NCBI GenBank assembly: GCA_030278955.1
Contig: JAOANR010000014.1
Coordinates: 26,228,068 to 26,292,067, forward strand
DNA length: 64,000 bases
Reading direction: 5' to 3'
DNA from: Hygrophila difformis
Taxonomy: Eukaryota; Streptophyta; Magnoliopsida; Lamiales; Acanthaceae
The position numbers and the translations under genes were made by a program. Positions 47,601-57,203 of the stretch are shown here, piece by piece; position 1 is the stretch's first letter, and every line of letters begins with the position of its first letter. The notes under the pieces were generated by a model. The model had not been told where the DNA came from. It saw only the letters and a list, made by a program, of their open reading frames with translations, and made no database searches.

Positions 47601-48214
47601 AGAATAGAATAAAGACAAATAATAAACACAACTCATTGTTTTAGGCACGGAGACACAAACAAATTTTAGAAAGGCTTTTGAACAAAAACAAAAAGAAATA
47701 AATACGTAAAGGATCAAGTATAAATAAATAGATGATCAAATAAGTAGTGGAATCACAACCAAAATTGAAAGAAACCATGAAATTTAAATAGATATCACTG
47801 ATCAAATCAATTCTTGTTTCATACCTCTGAAACAGTGAAACTTGTTTGGTGTGGGGAAGAATAAAAACCCTCGGCGAAGAGTTGCGGCTGCAGGGCGAAT
47901 AGGAATGGTGGCTGCGGCAGTGTGGCCTTCCGGAACTGAAGAGACGTCGGATGCAGGCGAAAATTATGGAAGATTGAACAGAATGGCGGTGGAACGATAG
48001 AGAGAAGTGAAGAGACGTGTGAACTGTGAAGAGGGAATTGCAGAATGTTAGAATGAAGAAACGTGTCTATGCTTTTGGGCCTTTGAGATTAATAGAATGA
48101 AATATTGGGCTCAACACATATGAGTTACATTAAAAGAAATTAAAAAAAATGGGCCCCCAAAAATTGGGGGCCCTGTGCAATAGGCCTGGAAGAACAGGCT
48201 ATTGGCCGGCCCTG
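44680..48214 (-). mobile_element. Autonomous-looking hAT transposon inserted in the LINE 3' UTR
   Basis: Terminal inverted repeats CAGGGCCG at both ends, with imperfect extension (TCTAAT and GCCAAT). The ends also carry GGGGCC/GGCCCC motifs: left TTAGGCCCC, right GGGCCCCCAAAAATTGGGGG. Perfect 8-bp duplication. It contains one transposase gene with no frame lesions. The 770 bases upstream of the gene (47446-48214) are its promoter and leader. Because it interrupts the LINE cleanly, it is the younger of the two. Confidence 0.95.
44878..47445 (-). CDS. hAT transposase, 855 aa, intact (ZMYM1-like/DUF4371 type)
   Basis: One open frame, no introns needed. Residues 1-105 are basic, then acidic and disordered. 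A TTF-type zinc finger region follows at about 115-230 (RRFTAKLYTRVLPNG, DRDWLVYS, FCFCCKIF, and a His pair in ERLKEHETGMEH). The RNase H-like catalytic core has Asp in FSIILDCTPDVSHKEQ and Asp in GQGYDNGSNMKG. The C-terminal dimerisation segment has the conserved Glu in TVASAERSFSKLKLLKSYLR. The three acidic positions of the hAT active site are therefore present. The length matches plant members annotated as zinc finger MYM-type protein 1-like. It would cut and paste its own element. The nuclear targeting signal is probably the Lys-rich N-terminus (YEKRKKKKREE). Confidence 0.93.
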   Translation of the reverse strand: MNRIRKYESGYEKRKKKKREEMLVQSQKGALDKFIKKQSQNATSIDAEGVNEIDVECENDNILTENENENVIVFDDNVPVDNHSGSVGNDDLNKSADNENDHDSDHCRDDSSFRPFHSVDIFDPRNWDALTAEMIDVLAVKGPKRDGTIVKGPKDKNSRRFTAKLYTRVLPNGEKLDRDWLVYSRELDRVFCFCCKIFKKGIGKGVLTNEGFGDWIHVGERLKEHETGMEHVKNMATWYEMRLRFQKNLTIDKTAQELIEREKGHWKKVLLRIYSIVKFLAKHNLAFRGTNEKLFQDNNGNFLGLIEMLAEFDPVVQEHIRRIQNDDIHFHYLGHSIQNELILLLASKIKTEIVQKVKHAKYFSIILDCTPDVSHKEQMSLILRYVNISNPIVIEESFLGFLNVNDTSGQGLFNVLQEELKNIDLDILNIRGQGYDNGSNMKGKHQGVQKKLLDINPRAFYTPCGCHSLNLTLCDMANTCSKARDFFGIIQRIYTIFSHSTKRWKILKDNVGGLTLKSLSSTRWESRVESVRAIRTQMVEVREALLQVADEDNDYKVKSEAKSLAHNELGDFQFLVSIIVWLDVLEAINLVSKLLQSKEMLIDIAIEKIKSLISYFEKYRENGFYDALDNAKEIAIKLEIDPIFPRKREIKRKKYFEESSNAPPISLSAEESFKVDFFLCIVDQAIASLNNRFEQFQQYESIFGFLFTSHVLKSLDDISLKSSCATFENSLKHNQQSDIDGNELFVELKLLRDILPKQKMGPIDIISYLRDFECFPNAMIAYRILLTIPITVASAERSFSKLKLLKSYLRSTMLQERLNGLAMIAIESDLLEKVKYEDLVDEFVSKNARRIALFK

Positions 48215-48222
48215 GTGGAGGT
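48215..48222. repeat. hAT target-site duplication, right (GTGGAGGT)
   Basis: See 44672-44679. The LINE 3' UTR resumes at 48223. Confidence 0.93.
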
Positions 48223-48540
48223 AGACATACGCACGGCGGCATTCGAGTTGGGATCATGGTGGCCTGCAAATTTTCAGGTTTCCAGCGTGGGCGTTTGATG
48301 AGATTGGTATGCAATTTGATGTTGGTATGATCATCTGAGGTTCTGGATTGTCATTTGCTGTCTGTGTATTTGTGTCAAGTTAGACTTCATTATGTAGTTT
48401 GGAGAATGTTGAGGTGAGGATAGGGGTGCGTTGTGGTCTGTGTTTGTACTTGGCTATGTGCCAAGTGTTTCGGGTAAAGTGTGAGCCAAAGGATTTTGAT
48501 GGCTTGGCAATAAAATTTCATTCTCAAAAAAAAAAAAAAA
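48223..48540 (+). other. 3' UTR and poly-A tail of the LINE
   Basis: Continuation of the LINE after the hAT insert, ending in AATAAAATTTCATTCTC and a run of A (48527-48540). The AATAAA here may act as the polyadenylation signal. Confidence 0.85.
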
Positions 48541-48553
48541 ATATAATAGGAGT

Positions 48554-49419
48554 GTTAACTTTTCCGGATCCCATCTCCTATGTGGTCTAATTCTTTGGAT
48601 GGTTTTATTTTCATAGCTTCTTAGATGTGGTCCTAATATATAAATAGAAACTCATCATCCATTTCGTTACGCCAACTTTTTATATATTTTCATTTTTTTT
48701 AATCCTCATTGGTATGTACTTATTTCCGTTCTTTAATAACTGTACCTATAATACTCTGAAAGTTATGTATGTTAATAATATTTTCTCTAAAGAAATAATT
48801 TTTGTATTAAATTGAGTTGGGAAATAAATTAATATTTTCCTGAGTAGAGATTATGTGGAAGAAAATAAATTAATTTAGTCACTAAATAAATATATTTTTC
48901 AGGGGAAAATATTGAATTATGGATAATTATTTTCCAAGGGAAAGGGAAAATAATTTAGTTGAGAAACATATTTTCCAAGGGAAAATAATAGAGATACGTG
49001 TTTTAAAGGGAAATATTATGAGGATATTTTGAAGGAAAAATTAATTGAGATTAAGAAATAGTACATTTTATTTTATCAAATGGAATTGAACATTTGATAA
49101 TAGCAATAATTCACCATTATTTTTCTACAACTTTTATATTAAGTATAGTAAATTTTATTATTTAAAGTAAAATAATCAATCACCTATTGGTATTAAGGTG
49201 AGACTCTTATTCTATAGGTCCTGAGTTCGAACTTCATTATCTACAAAAGATTTTTATTGATAATAAATAAATTTTAAAATAAAATGAATATAAGTGGTGT
49301 AATGAACCAAATCAGCTTAAGAAAATAAATAGTACAATACACCAATTCAGCTTAAAATGCATGCATACTAATTTTCAAAAATTAACTTACGGATGCGATG
49401 CTATAGAAACTGATAATTT
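48554..49419. other. AT-rich spacer
   Basis: No coding region. Several repeats of TTTTCCAAGGGAAAATA-like words at about 48895-49005 form a loose local repeat. A tRNA-like piece at about 49185-49255 (GGTATTAAGGTGAG, then GAGTTCGAAC) looks like a SINE head. Confidence 0.5.
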
Positions 49420-49432
49420 AAATAAATAGTAG

Positions 49433-49527
49433 CCGGGGATGTGGACTTAGCCCAAGTGGTTAAGTCCATTGACTTCCAACGGAAGGTTGGAGGTTCGACT
49501 CCCCACCGCCCCCTATCCCTCCAAAAA
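49433..49527 (+). mobile_element. Short SINE (tRNA-derived head only) with perfect target duplication
   Basis: GGGGATGTGGACTTAGCCCA with A box TTAGCCCAAGTGG, B box GGTTCGACTCC, then an A run. AAATAAATAGTAG flanks it on both sides (49420-49432 and 49528-49540), proving insertion by retroposition. It lacks the 3' body found in other family 1 copies. Confidence 0.85.
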
Positions 49528-49829
49528 AAATAAATAGTAGTTGTGGTGAGTAAGGGGAGTAGCATTGATGAATTGGAGCATAGACTTCATACGTGCACAT
49601 CCCTTGTTAGGAAAAAATGAACAAATGGTCCTTCTGTTTTATAAAAAGTCAAATCGGTCCTTTTTTATTATTTTTTTTCTAATTGGTCCGCCACATATAC
49701 TAATTACGTCCCAGTCAATCCACTATTAACTAATTACACCCTAATTGCTGACGTGTCAAATGTTTTTGCCAAATCAGTCCATTTTTTTTGCCAAAAATCT
49801 AAATTGGTCAGTTAGTAAATTTTTGTCTA

Positions 49830-50050
49830 ATTTCGTGCAGTCCAATGCACATTTTAAGACACTAATAATTCAAGTTCGGTATATGTAAAAATTCTAAAAT
49901 TTTGATATTTAAAAACTACACAAAGAGACGAATCTAACAAGATCCCACTTGGCTTATTTTAACTTGTGTAACTATGTGTAAACTTTACGTCAAATCATGT
50001 GTGTGAATAATAGCAAATTAGTCAATGTAGTTATTAAGAAACGGAGGGAG
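49830..50050 (-). mobile_element. Stowaway-type MITE, one end missing
   Basis: Minus strand starts CTCCCTCCGTTTC next to TA, and its body matches the MITE at 27736 (AAGTGGGATCTTGTTAGATT, CGTCT, GTGTAGTTTTTAAATATC). The other terminus was not found. Confidence 0.65.
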
Positions 50051-50073
50051 TATGTTATAAGTGTACCGCGATG

Positions 50074-50290
50074 GATGATTATAAATAGACCCCTTGCATT
50101 CGTTCAATCACGCACGGATTAGTCAATCACGCATGATTTGGTGGAGTATGTTATAATCATCCTCCTCACACTTACAATTGTGTAGCAAATTAGTCAATAG
50201 TAGCAAATTAGTCAATGTAGCAAATATTAATTGAAGCTAACTAGAGGATGATTATAAATAGACCCTTGCATTCGTTCAATCACGCACTCA
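50074..50290. repeat. Imperfect duplication with ATTATAAATAGACC
   Basis: GATGATTATAAATAGACC plus TTGCATTCGTTCAATCACGC occurs at 50074 and again at 50247. Between them are two copies of AGCAAATTAGTCAATAG/GTAG. The TATA-like cores could make this promoter-like DNA of a dead LTR. Confidence 0.6.
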
Positions 50291-50928
50291 AAACTTCCAA
50301 TTCTTATAAGTGTGAGGAGGCCTTCAAAAGTGGTAGTATTCAGCAAGGGGACTAGGTATTAAGAGCAGAGAGGAGGTACAAAAAATAGCGCCCGAAAAGA
50401 ATTTAATCGATGTCTTCGGAAGAAACTGTAAGTATATTTTGGTTCTGCGGGCTTTGTCCCAATAATAATTTTTGCATGTTTAAATTCCTTCGTGTTTTAA
50501 TAATTCTAGAGTTTATTCATGCAAGTGATTTATGAAGAGATTATGTCCCATTATGTATTTAAATATTTTGGGTCTTGGCCATGCATGTGAAAAATTAAAT
50601 TTCAGTGTATGGCATGTGAATTATTAAATTGTTATTATTCGAGATATACCCTATAGGTGGATATCTTCGTGAGATATTTCGTGGGCTATCCAAGGGATTC
50701 CCATGAACAGGATTGTGTTGACCAAGGGTCTCACAGTCATTTTCTAGATGCAAGGTAGGGTCATCCTTGTATACTCATATTTTGACTTCGGTCATTACGA
50801 GGGTATGCCAGGTCCTATGAGATACCCCGGGTGTAGGCATTATAGTCGAGCTACATGTAGATTGAATTTTTGTAACCGGTTTGACATGCCATTTACTGTT
50901 GAGTAACATTAAATTGTATTTGTCCAAG
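50291..50928. other. Unclassified, possibly LTR-derived sequence
   Basis: No coding frame. The texture (GAGATATTTCGTGGGC, CCAAGGGTCTCACAGTC, AGGTAGGGTCATCC) resembles the middle of a Ty3 LTR, but no ends were identified. CACTA2 is inserted at its right edge. Confidence 0.3.
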
Positions 50929-53212
50929 CACTACAAGAAAATGCGGGAATGCCGACCGTCAACATGCAGTCGGCAATACCGACCGCATTCCTGACCCCAC
51001 GAGTTGGTCGGAAAAAAATAGCCGTTGGTGCATCGGGGGGTAAGTGCCGACCAAGTCGCCGACCACCATAATTGCGGTCGGGGTTACCGACCACATTTCC
51101 GACCACAAATGCATTCAGTAACCAAGGGAATTAAATCTGCCCCAAATTCGCTGTAATCATGAATTACAGCAAACACAACCCCAATCCCCATTTTTACTCC
51201 GCCTCTGGTTTCACCGGCGCCCCCCCGACCAACAGCCTCCGCCTACCACCGCCGCCGACCTCGGCCCCTCCGACGACCCCATCACTCGACGCGGCATTCG
51301 AGCAAACTCAGGGGCGGTGTTTCTTTTTGATCCGAGCCCTCTACCATCTCCTCCGCAGGGCGCCGCCGTCGTCTTCTGCCCCTCCCTCGAGCCGCCGGTC
51401 ACCGCACGCGAATTTGGACACATTTCCGGCCACCCCCACGAACGCCTCGACCCGTGCACCTCTTCCCTTGAAAGCTGCTTCAATCGATTGAACACAACAA
51501 GGTATTCAATTGCACAATATTTCTCCCGTAGCCTATTCGATTTTTGTTCTATTTGTTGTATTCCAATGTGTATTCGATTGGTGTTCTAGATTGGATTTGT
51601 GAAATTTTTTTTCTTCACAATTGGCAGTCGCGGCATCCTCTTCATTTTTTTTTCAGATGTTGGTTATTGTAATCTCCTCTTTGCAATCCTTTATGTTGTT
51701 GTATTTCGTGCGTTCAATATTATTTTGCAACAATGAACTGTAGATATTCGATTGCGTATTGTTAGTGAAATTGAAGTAGATATACTGTTAGGAAATATAA
51801 AATGGTTTTGAATGATTTCGAACAACAAAAAGAATGATCTACCTTGTGTTCCTTATCAAAATTCTTCAATACAATACAATTTTAGCACGAAGAAAACTGG
51901 CAGAATTTATTTTGGCGTATTCCGAATTCAATTTTTGGAGTCTTGATTGTCTGGGCGCGTATTCGGATTCCTCTCATCGGGTAGATGAATTTTCATATAT
52001 GATATGCTCAATTTGGACGTCGTATGAGGAATTTAAGTCGTGTTGAAGTTTATGTCTTGTTCTTGTTGAATTTTGTGGCTTCTTTGATATGTTGTAGTTA
52101 TATGTATTATTGGAGTTGGATTAATTATTTTTGATGTTCTATTCCACGTGTTTTTATGTTTTTTCATTTGTTAAACAATATGTATCGATTGGATGTTGTA
52201 TTATTTTCGATTCTTTCTTTATTTTGGAGTTGTGTAAATCGGTTGTCTTTTATGGTAGTTATGGTAGTTTTTCAATTTTCAATTGCTACACGGTTAAGTT
52301 GGTAGTTACGGATATTGTATTTGAATAAACTGGATCTAGTATTATTTTGGGTTTCCAATAGGTTTATTTTTTCCCATGTTAATTTTGAATATGCATTATC
52401 AGATACACTTGGGTGCTAATTTGGAAAGCAATATCCAACGCAACGGGCGATCTGCATCGATCTCTTGCAGAGCAAGGTAATATAATTTGATCTATGTGCA
52501 TTAAATCTACGATAAGAATTTATAAGATTTTATAAGTTTCATGGTTTGTTTGCATTAAATCCATTTATTTTTATTTTGTTTATATAATATTCAATTTGTG
52601 GGATTTGATTTTTAAAGGATATTACTGAGAGTGTTTGAGATTTGTTTGAACCTCTCTCTTTCTCGATGTAATTCTTAAAATATTATAATCATTTATTATA
52701 AAAGATTATAAAAGATTTGTTTATTAGTATGATAATTCATAATGTTTTTAAAATACAAAACCAGTATCAATTCAAGAAACCATGATTTGATGAAACCATA
52801 TGAGTGATCAATAATATCGAAGTTGTAAACAATTCTTTGATGAAAGCATGTTGTATATAATTTAGGGACATATTATAATATTCGTAGGTATGGGCCGAAG
52901 TTGGATGTACCGCTCCCTACGTAGTCTTGGCGAACTAACAACTGAAAGAATGGAGTAAAATTATTTTTGGAGATGTCTCATCAAAACCCAGATGTCGATA
53001 GAGCACAGGGAAGACTAAGGTGTCCGTGTAGTAGATGTAGGAATAAATGCTATCTATCTGATGATGACATCAAACATCATCTATACCGTGATGGCTTTGT
53101 TCCGAACTACGAAAGGTGGACGTGTCATGGAGAGTCATACCAATTCAGTCGGTGGGCTGATAAATTTTACTTACTTCTTTTTACATGGTTTGACATATGT
53201 GGACCCTACTAA
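50929..53212 (+). mobile_element. CACTA2: 5' part of a second CACTA element, 3' end lost
   Basis: Left terminus CACTACAAGAAAATGCGGGA with sub-terminal CCGACC motifs at 50950-51110, a GC-rich leader (51180-51490), introns with GTAGATGAATTTTCA and ATGATATGCTCAATT in common with CACTA1 (31020-31055), then the start of the transposase gene. No right TIR was found, so it is truncated. Similarity with CACTA1 in non-coding leader as well as coding parts shows the two belong to related families. Confidence 0.8.
52973..53212 (+). pseudogene. CACTA2 transposase N-terminal fragment
   Basis: MSHQNPDVDRAQGRLRCPCS, then CRNKCYLSDDDIK and NYERWTCHGESY: the cysteine-rich transposon-associated domain, uninterrupted here, unlike in CACTA1. 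After FSRWADKF the protein leaves the family and stops at 53210. Truncated. Confidence 0.82.
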
Positions 53213-54513
53213 GAGGCATGGGCACGGGCGTGTGTGTCAGTATCACTTTTACACTTGTTATTTTAAATTATTCTTATTAGCCATAAGCTTGTGTTTTGAA
53301 TAGAAAATCATAGTTATCATATTCTGTAAACTCTGATATTTTGCCCAAATTAAATATATTCTTTTAAACTTAATTAACCGTGCTTTCGCAAATTAGTTAG
53401 TGAAGTCTTATTTTTAAAATTTTAGTTAATATGAAAATTGTTTTGGCTACGGTAAATTATAATCGCCATATATTACAAACCGTATTATATTATTCCAGAG
53501 ATATATTTTTATAAATAATAAGTCAGTTCAAAGAGTAGTTAGAGTTAAAAATAGCCTTAGTGCTTCTCGATTAAGTTAGCAAATGCGAGCTTAATCAGGA
53601 GGCGTGGCGGTGACAGCCCGGTTCCCGTTGGTAACTTCCGCTGCAAAACTGAGCGTGGAAACATATATCTTGCTATTTTCACACTTAGACTTTTGATAAT
53701 ATTCATTGATTAATTGTTAAGAAATATATATAGACAAATTGGGTCTTGTTAAATTCGTCTAAGCATAGTTTTAGAGTATATATTTTGTATATAAGTTTTT
53801 TATACATTAAATGTTAAATAGGAATAGGCTCTCTACCTAAAATTTTTGGGACAGGAGAAGTATATTAACAGCAAATATTTTTTTTTTTTTGCATTGCAAC
53901 AACAATCAATTTGAATGGTGTAATATTATTATTTTTATATGTAAAAAAAAATTGTTTGGTTGATTCTTTGGGTTGCTAACCTTGACGCTCGAGGTATGAC
54001 ATTCTATGTTTGAGCTTTTTTATTTTTTTTTTAAACATTTACACTCATGTGTCGGCAATATGTGTGGTAGCTCAAGCCATATAAATTACAAAGGGGATAA
54101 AGGGAAGGGACAAGGGGCCGTGTGTGAATCCAATCATGAGATTCTCACATGCTAGTGACGATCCGAATGCCCAAGTTAAGAGATTTTCTTATGGGGAATT
54201 GTTGAACTTCACCTTACTGACGATCCAGTCATGTATTTTAACTACGTCTCATATGCTACTGAATTGCAGGTCATTGTTATTTCTACATATGTAGGTTGAG
54301 GTCTTCGTTAAAATTGATATAGTTATAATTAATGCTTAAATGTGTATAGAATGACTTCGATTCAGAAAAATAGCAGTTTACTGAGTTTATGTTGCTTTAT
54401 TGCTCTTTAGAATACACCCTTTCTTGTAAGAAATGTACTATACATGAATTCATCAATACTCTGGAAAACCTTGTTAAGAGGCAAATATATATATAGCATA
54501 ATTCAATGTTTTA
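53213..54513. other. AT-rich region with LTR, MITE and SINE debris
   Basis: At 53577-53640, GCGAGCTTAATCAGGAGGCG followed by TGGCGGTGACAGCCCGG resembles the 3' end of the TR-GAG LTR (GGTGTGGCGGTGGCATCCCGG). It may be a relic of a related LTR. At about 53850-53860 GGGACAGGAGAAG/TA looks like a Stowaway end. At about 54060-54130 a minus-strand family 1 SINE body is recognisable. No gene. Confidence 0.4.
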
Positions 54514-54771
54514 CTCATTCTGTCTCATTTAACATGTCTTATTTGATTTCTGCACACAATTCAATGCACTTTTTCAACCGTTAATATCGTAAATATGTAC
54601 AACAAAAAATTAAGTAAAATATCTATTATAAAACTACAAGATTATACGATTCTAATAAGACCCAACTCGACTATTTTTTTCCAAATATATACTTACAATA
54701 AAATTGAGTCAAAGTTAAATAATAAACAGTACAAAAAACTCAAACATGACATCTTACACGGGATGGTGGAG
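54514..54771. mobile_element. Stowaway-type MITE, divergent
   Basis: Flanked by TA on both sides. Ends CTCATTCTGTCTCATTTAAC and, inverted, CTCCACCATCCCGTGTAAG form an imperfect TIR. Length 258 bp, close to the copy at 27736. Confidence 0.65.
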
Positions 54772-56367
54772 TAATTCCTAGTATATTCTGTAAATTATTG
54801 GGTGTCAATTTTTTTTTTTTTAAAAAAAAGCCTTTTATCTCACCCAAAAGAGAGAGAAAAAGAAATGTAATTATTAAAGTGCAGGTTGCAATAAAAAGAG
54901 CATCAATGCTAAATTCTCTGAAATTTCAAATCTAAGAATTTAATAAAACAATACATTACTTGGACAGCACTGCTCGTTTACTTATGCTTCATTGGAGGAT
55001 TGACTGAACTGGCAGTTTGTTTTTTATATGCATTTTACATTAGATTCATTTAGGAAAAATGGCCAAAAACATATATTTTCCTGTTATTTTTGCCCGATCC
55101 ATCCCTTTTAAATTTTTTGTTCCTATTAGACCGATCCATTTGCTAATTAAATTAAATCCGTCCTAAACTTACTAATCAAGTCAAGTACCTGACGTGGCAA
55201 GATTTAATTACTTGGAGGCCGAATTTTTTTTTTCAAAAACATCATTTTTCTTTTCATTTTGTCCGAATCCACCCTTTACAACCCTTGCAAATAATTGGCC
55301 CCACCTATTGTGACCATTGCATTAAATATATTCTATTTTTGTGCATTATGTTTTGTTCTTTTTTTGTTTATAAACTCCACATTATACTGTCACAACTACA
55401 AGTAAGGTGTTTTCAATCAATATCATATTCTTATATCAAACATGAAGAAACCTAATTAGATGTGTTACGTATTCTCATTAATGCCATCAAAATTAGGTTC
55501 GAAATTACATATTCCAATGGCGTCTTCATGCGAAACAAAAATGAACATGTAACCATTGACACAAAAATGAGGGCTCAATGGCAAACCAGTGGAGTCGTCA
55601 TCCCAGCAAAGAAGGAATTAGGTATGGAAATTATCGATGTGAAGTAGGCATTTCAGAGAGCAGAGTGAATTTGTGGAGCATTTAAATGTTGAAATAAATG
55701 AAGTAGGCAGAGGTTGGAAACTTACTTGCTTGTAGTTGATTATTGCCCCTTTTTTGTATTATTGAAATGAACTGTCCTTTCCAACATCTTGATCTGCTAT
55801 CCGGATTCCAACATGGTTGATTTGTTGTTTTTAAGAAGTAAGGAGGTTGTGATTAGTAAGAGTAGTAATGAGTAAGATTTAGTGTTATTGGTTTGCAATG
55901 CATTTTTATTTTGAAAGAAGAAACTGATGGAATATTTAATTTCAAATCCAATATTTGATGGTTGGGTCTCCGAGATCCTTTCGACGACCTATGTTGTGTT
56001 GAATGGATATCTATCTAATCCGATTGCACAAGGATCTCTTTGGGAAGCATGTGGTAAAAGGAAAGAGCAAGCATTTTCTGAACATCCTCATATAGAGAAC
56101 TATTTTACGGGTCCGGTTATATGCATACATATTTTTACTTCAAACACACAAAAATATACTAGGATAAGGGCACACCACGGGCACACAACAATTCTTTACC
56201 TTACCCATTTTACCCTTTCAACCCACAAAAATAGAATTGGAGTCCAGGCCTTTATTTTCCAAACACACACACAAATCGGGAAGAGGTTTAGGTTTAAGGA
56301 ACACAAAAAATTTGAAGAGGCGAAGAGAGAAGAAGAGGCGGAAGAGAAGACCGAAAGCTGTCAAAAA

Positions 56368-56449
56368 ATGACGAGGACGGGCAGAGGAAGGGCAAGTGGT
56401 GGCGGCGGGCGTGGAATCTCCAGCAGCGGCGAGCGTGGTGGTGGAGAAG
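56368..56449 (+). CDS. Exon-like segment inside the Mutator-like element
   Basis: Preceded by purine-rich 5' UTR-like DNA (GAAGAGGCGAAGAGAGAAGA) and starting MTRTGRGRASGGGGRG, then ISSSGERGGGEG. The frame reaches a GTGTTTTTTG donor-like site at 56450, followed by T-rich intron-like sequence. This is what a captured first exon with its leader looks like. The protein is not recognised; the Arg/Gly-rich start is common in RNA-binding and nuclear proteins. It could also be chance. Confidence 0.3.
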
Positions 56450-56813
56450 GTGTTTTTTGTATTTTTTTCATATCTAGGGTTAGGGTGGGTTCGGGTTCTA
56501 TTATTATTGTTCTTGTAAAACCAATGTGTTCTTGAGTGTCTTCTACTTTTTTTAGGGTTTAGTTTTTGATATGCAATGTGTTTGATTTGAAGATTTGTTC
56601 TCAAATTTTAATGTTCATAGATTTGTTCATATCTGTTCTTTTGTGGTATAGTTTTTATAATTTTTAGCTCGTTAGATTTGAGAAGAATGGAATAGATTTG
56701 GTTTAGTTCATATTTGTTCAGTGTTCACAGATTTGAATAAGTTTGGTTTAGTTTTGGATATTATTGCTCGTGATTTGAGAAGAATTGAATGGAGAACGTT
56801 CATGGGAATGGGA

Positions 56814-57203
56814 AATACATCAAACGAACTATCGGTGTTGGCCGTTCGTTTGATGTATTGGCCGGCCAGGCCATCAAAGGAACGTCCAGCTTTGGACGTT
56901 CCATTTTTTTTTTTCTTGAGATAATAGTGTACGGCCATGGACATCCATGGCCGTTCTTTTGCAAATGTCTAGTGCTGGACGATTGCGAAAGGGTACGAAC
57001 GGCTGGTGTTGGCCGTTCGGTTGATATATTGGCAGGCCAGCTCTTTCCGTTGGGCTATCGAGAGGATCGGCCTGCCCAAGAGGATCGGCCAGCCTCTCTA
57101 TAGCCCAACAACCAGAGCTGGCCGTTTACCCCAAAACATTCCCGGCCAGCTCTGGCCGTTTGTCTGTGGAAAAGATCGGACATCCATGGCCGTTCGTTCC
57201 TTT
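56814..57203. repeat. Cluster of GC-rich hairpins built on GGCCGTTC/GAACGGCC
   Basis: Successive perfect or near-perfect inverted repeats: 16-bp arms at 56814-56829/56844-56859; 10-bp arms at 56879-56888/56893-56902 with a 4-base loop; 10-bp arms at 56931-56940/56945-56954 with a 4-base loop; 56997-57018; and 17-bp arms with one mismatch at 57049-57065/57093-57109. Direct repeats also occur: GGTGTTGGCCGTTCG at 56834 and 57004, and GGACATCCATGGCCGTTC at 56939 and 57178. The surroundings are A/T-rich, so the block stands out sharply. Confidence 0.8.

Larger units (their letters stand above)
38236..48540 (+). mobile_element. Full-length L1-type LINE, split by a hAT transposon
   Basis: Begins just after the target duplication, about 60 bases before ORF1, and ends in a poly-A tail (48527-48540) before the right duplication. 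Two overlapping or adjacent genes, ORF1 (RRM/DUF4283) and ORF2 (endonuclease, reverse transcriptase, zinc-binding domain, RNase H), occupy 38297-44603. The 3' UTR runs 44604-44679 and 48223-48540, interrupted by the hAT element. Without it the LINE is about 6.8 kb, normal for plant L1s, so it is not 5'-truncated. Confidence 0.93.

Noticed and set aside
51159..51589. Two overlapping Pro/Ser-rich frames at the start of CACTA2
   Set aside because: They fall in the GC-rich leader, which in CACTA1 (30240-30650) is also non-coding, and they do not align as proteins.
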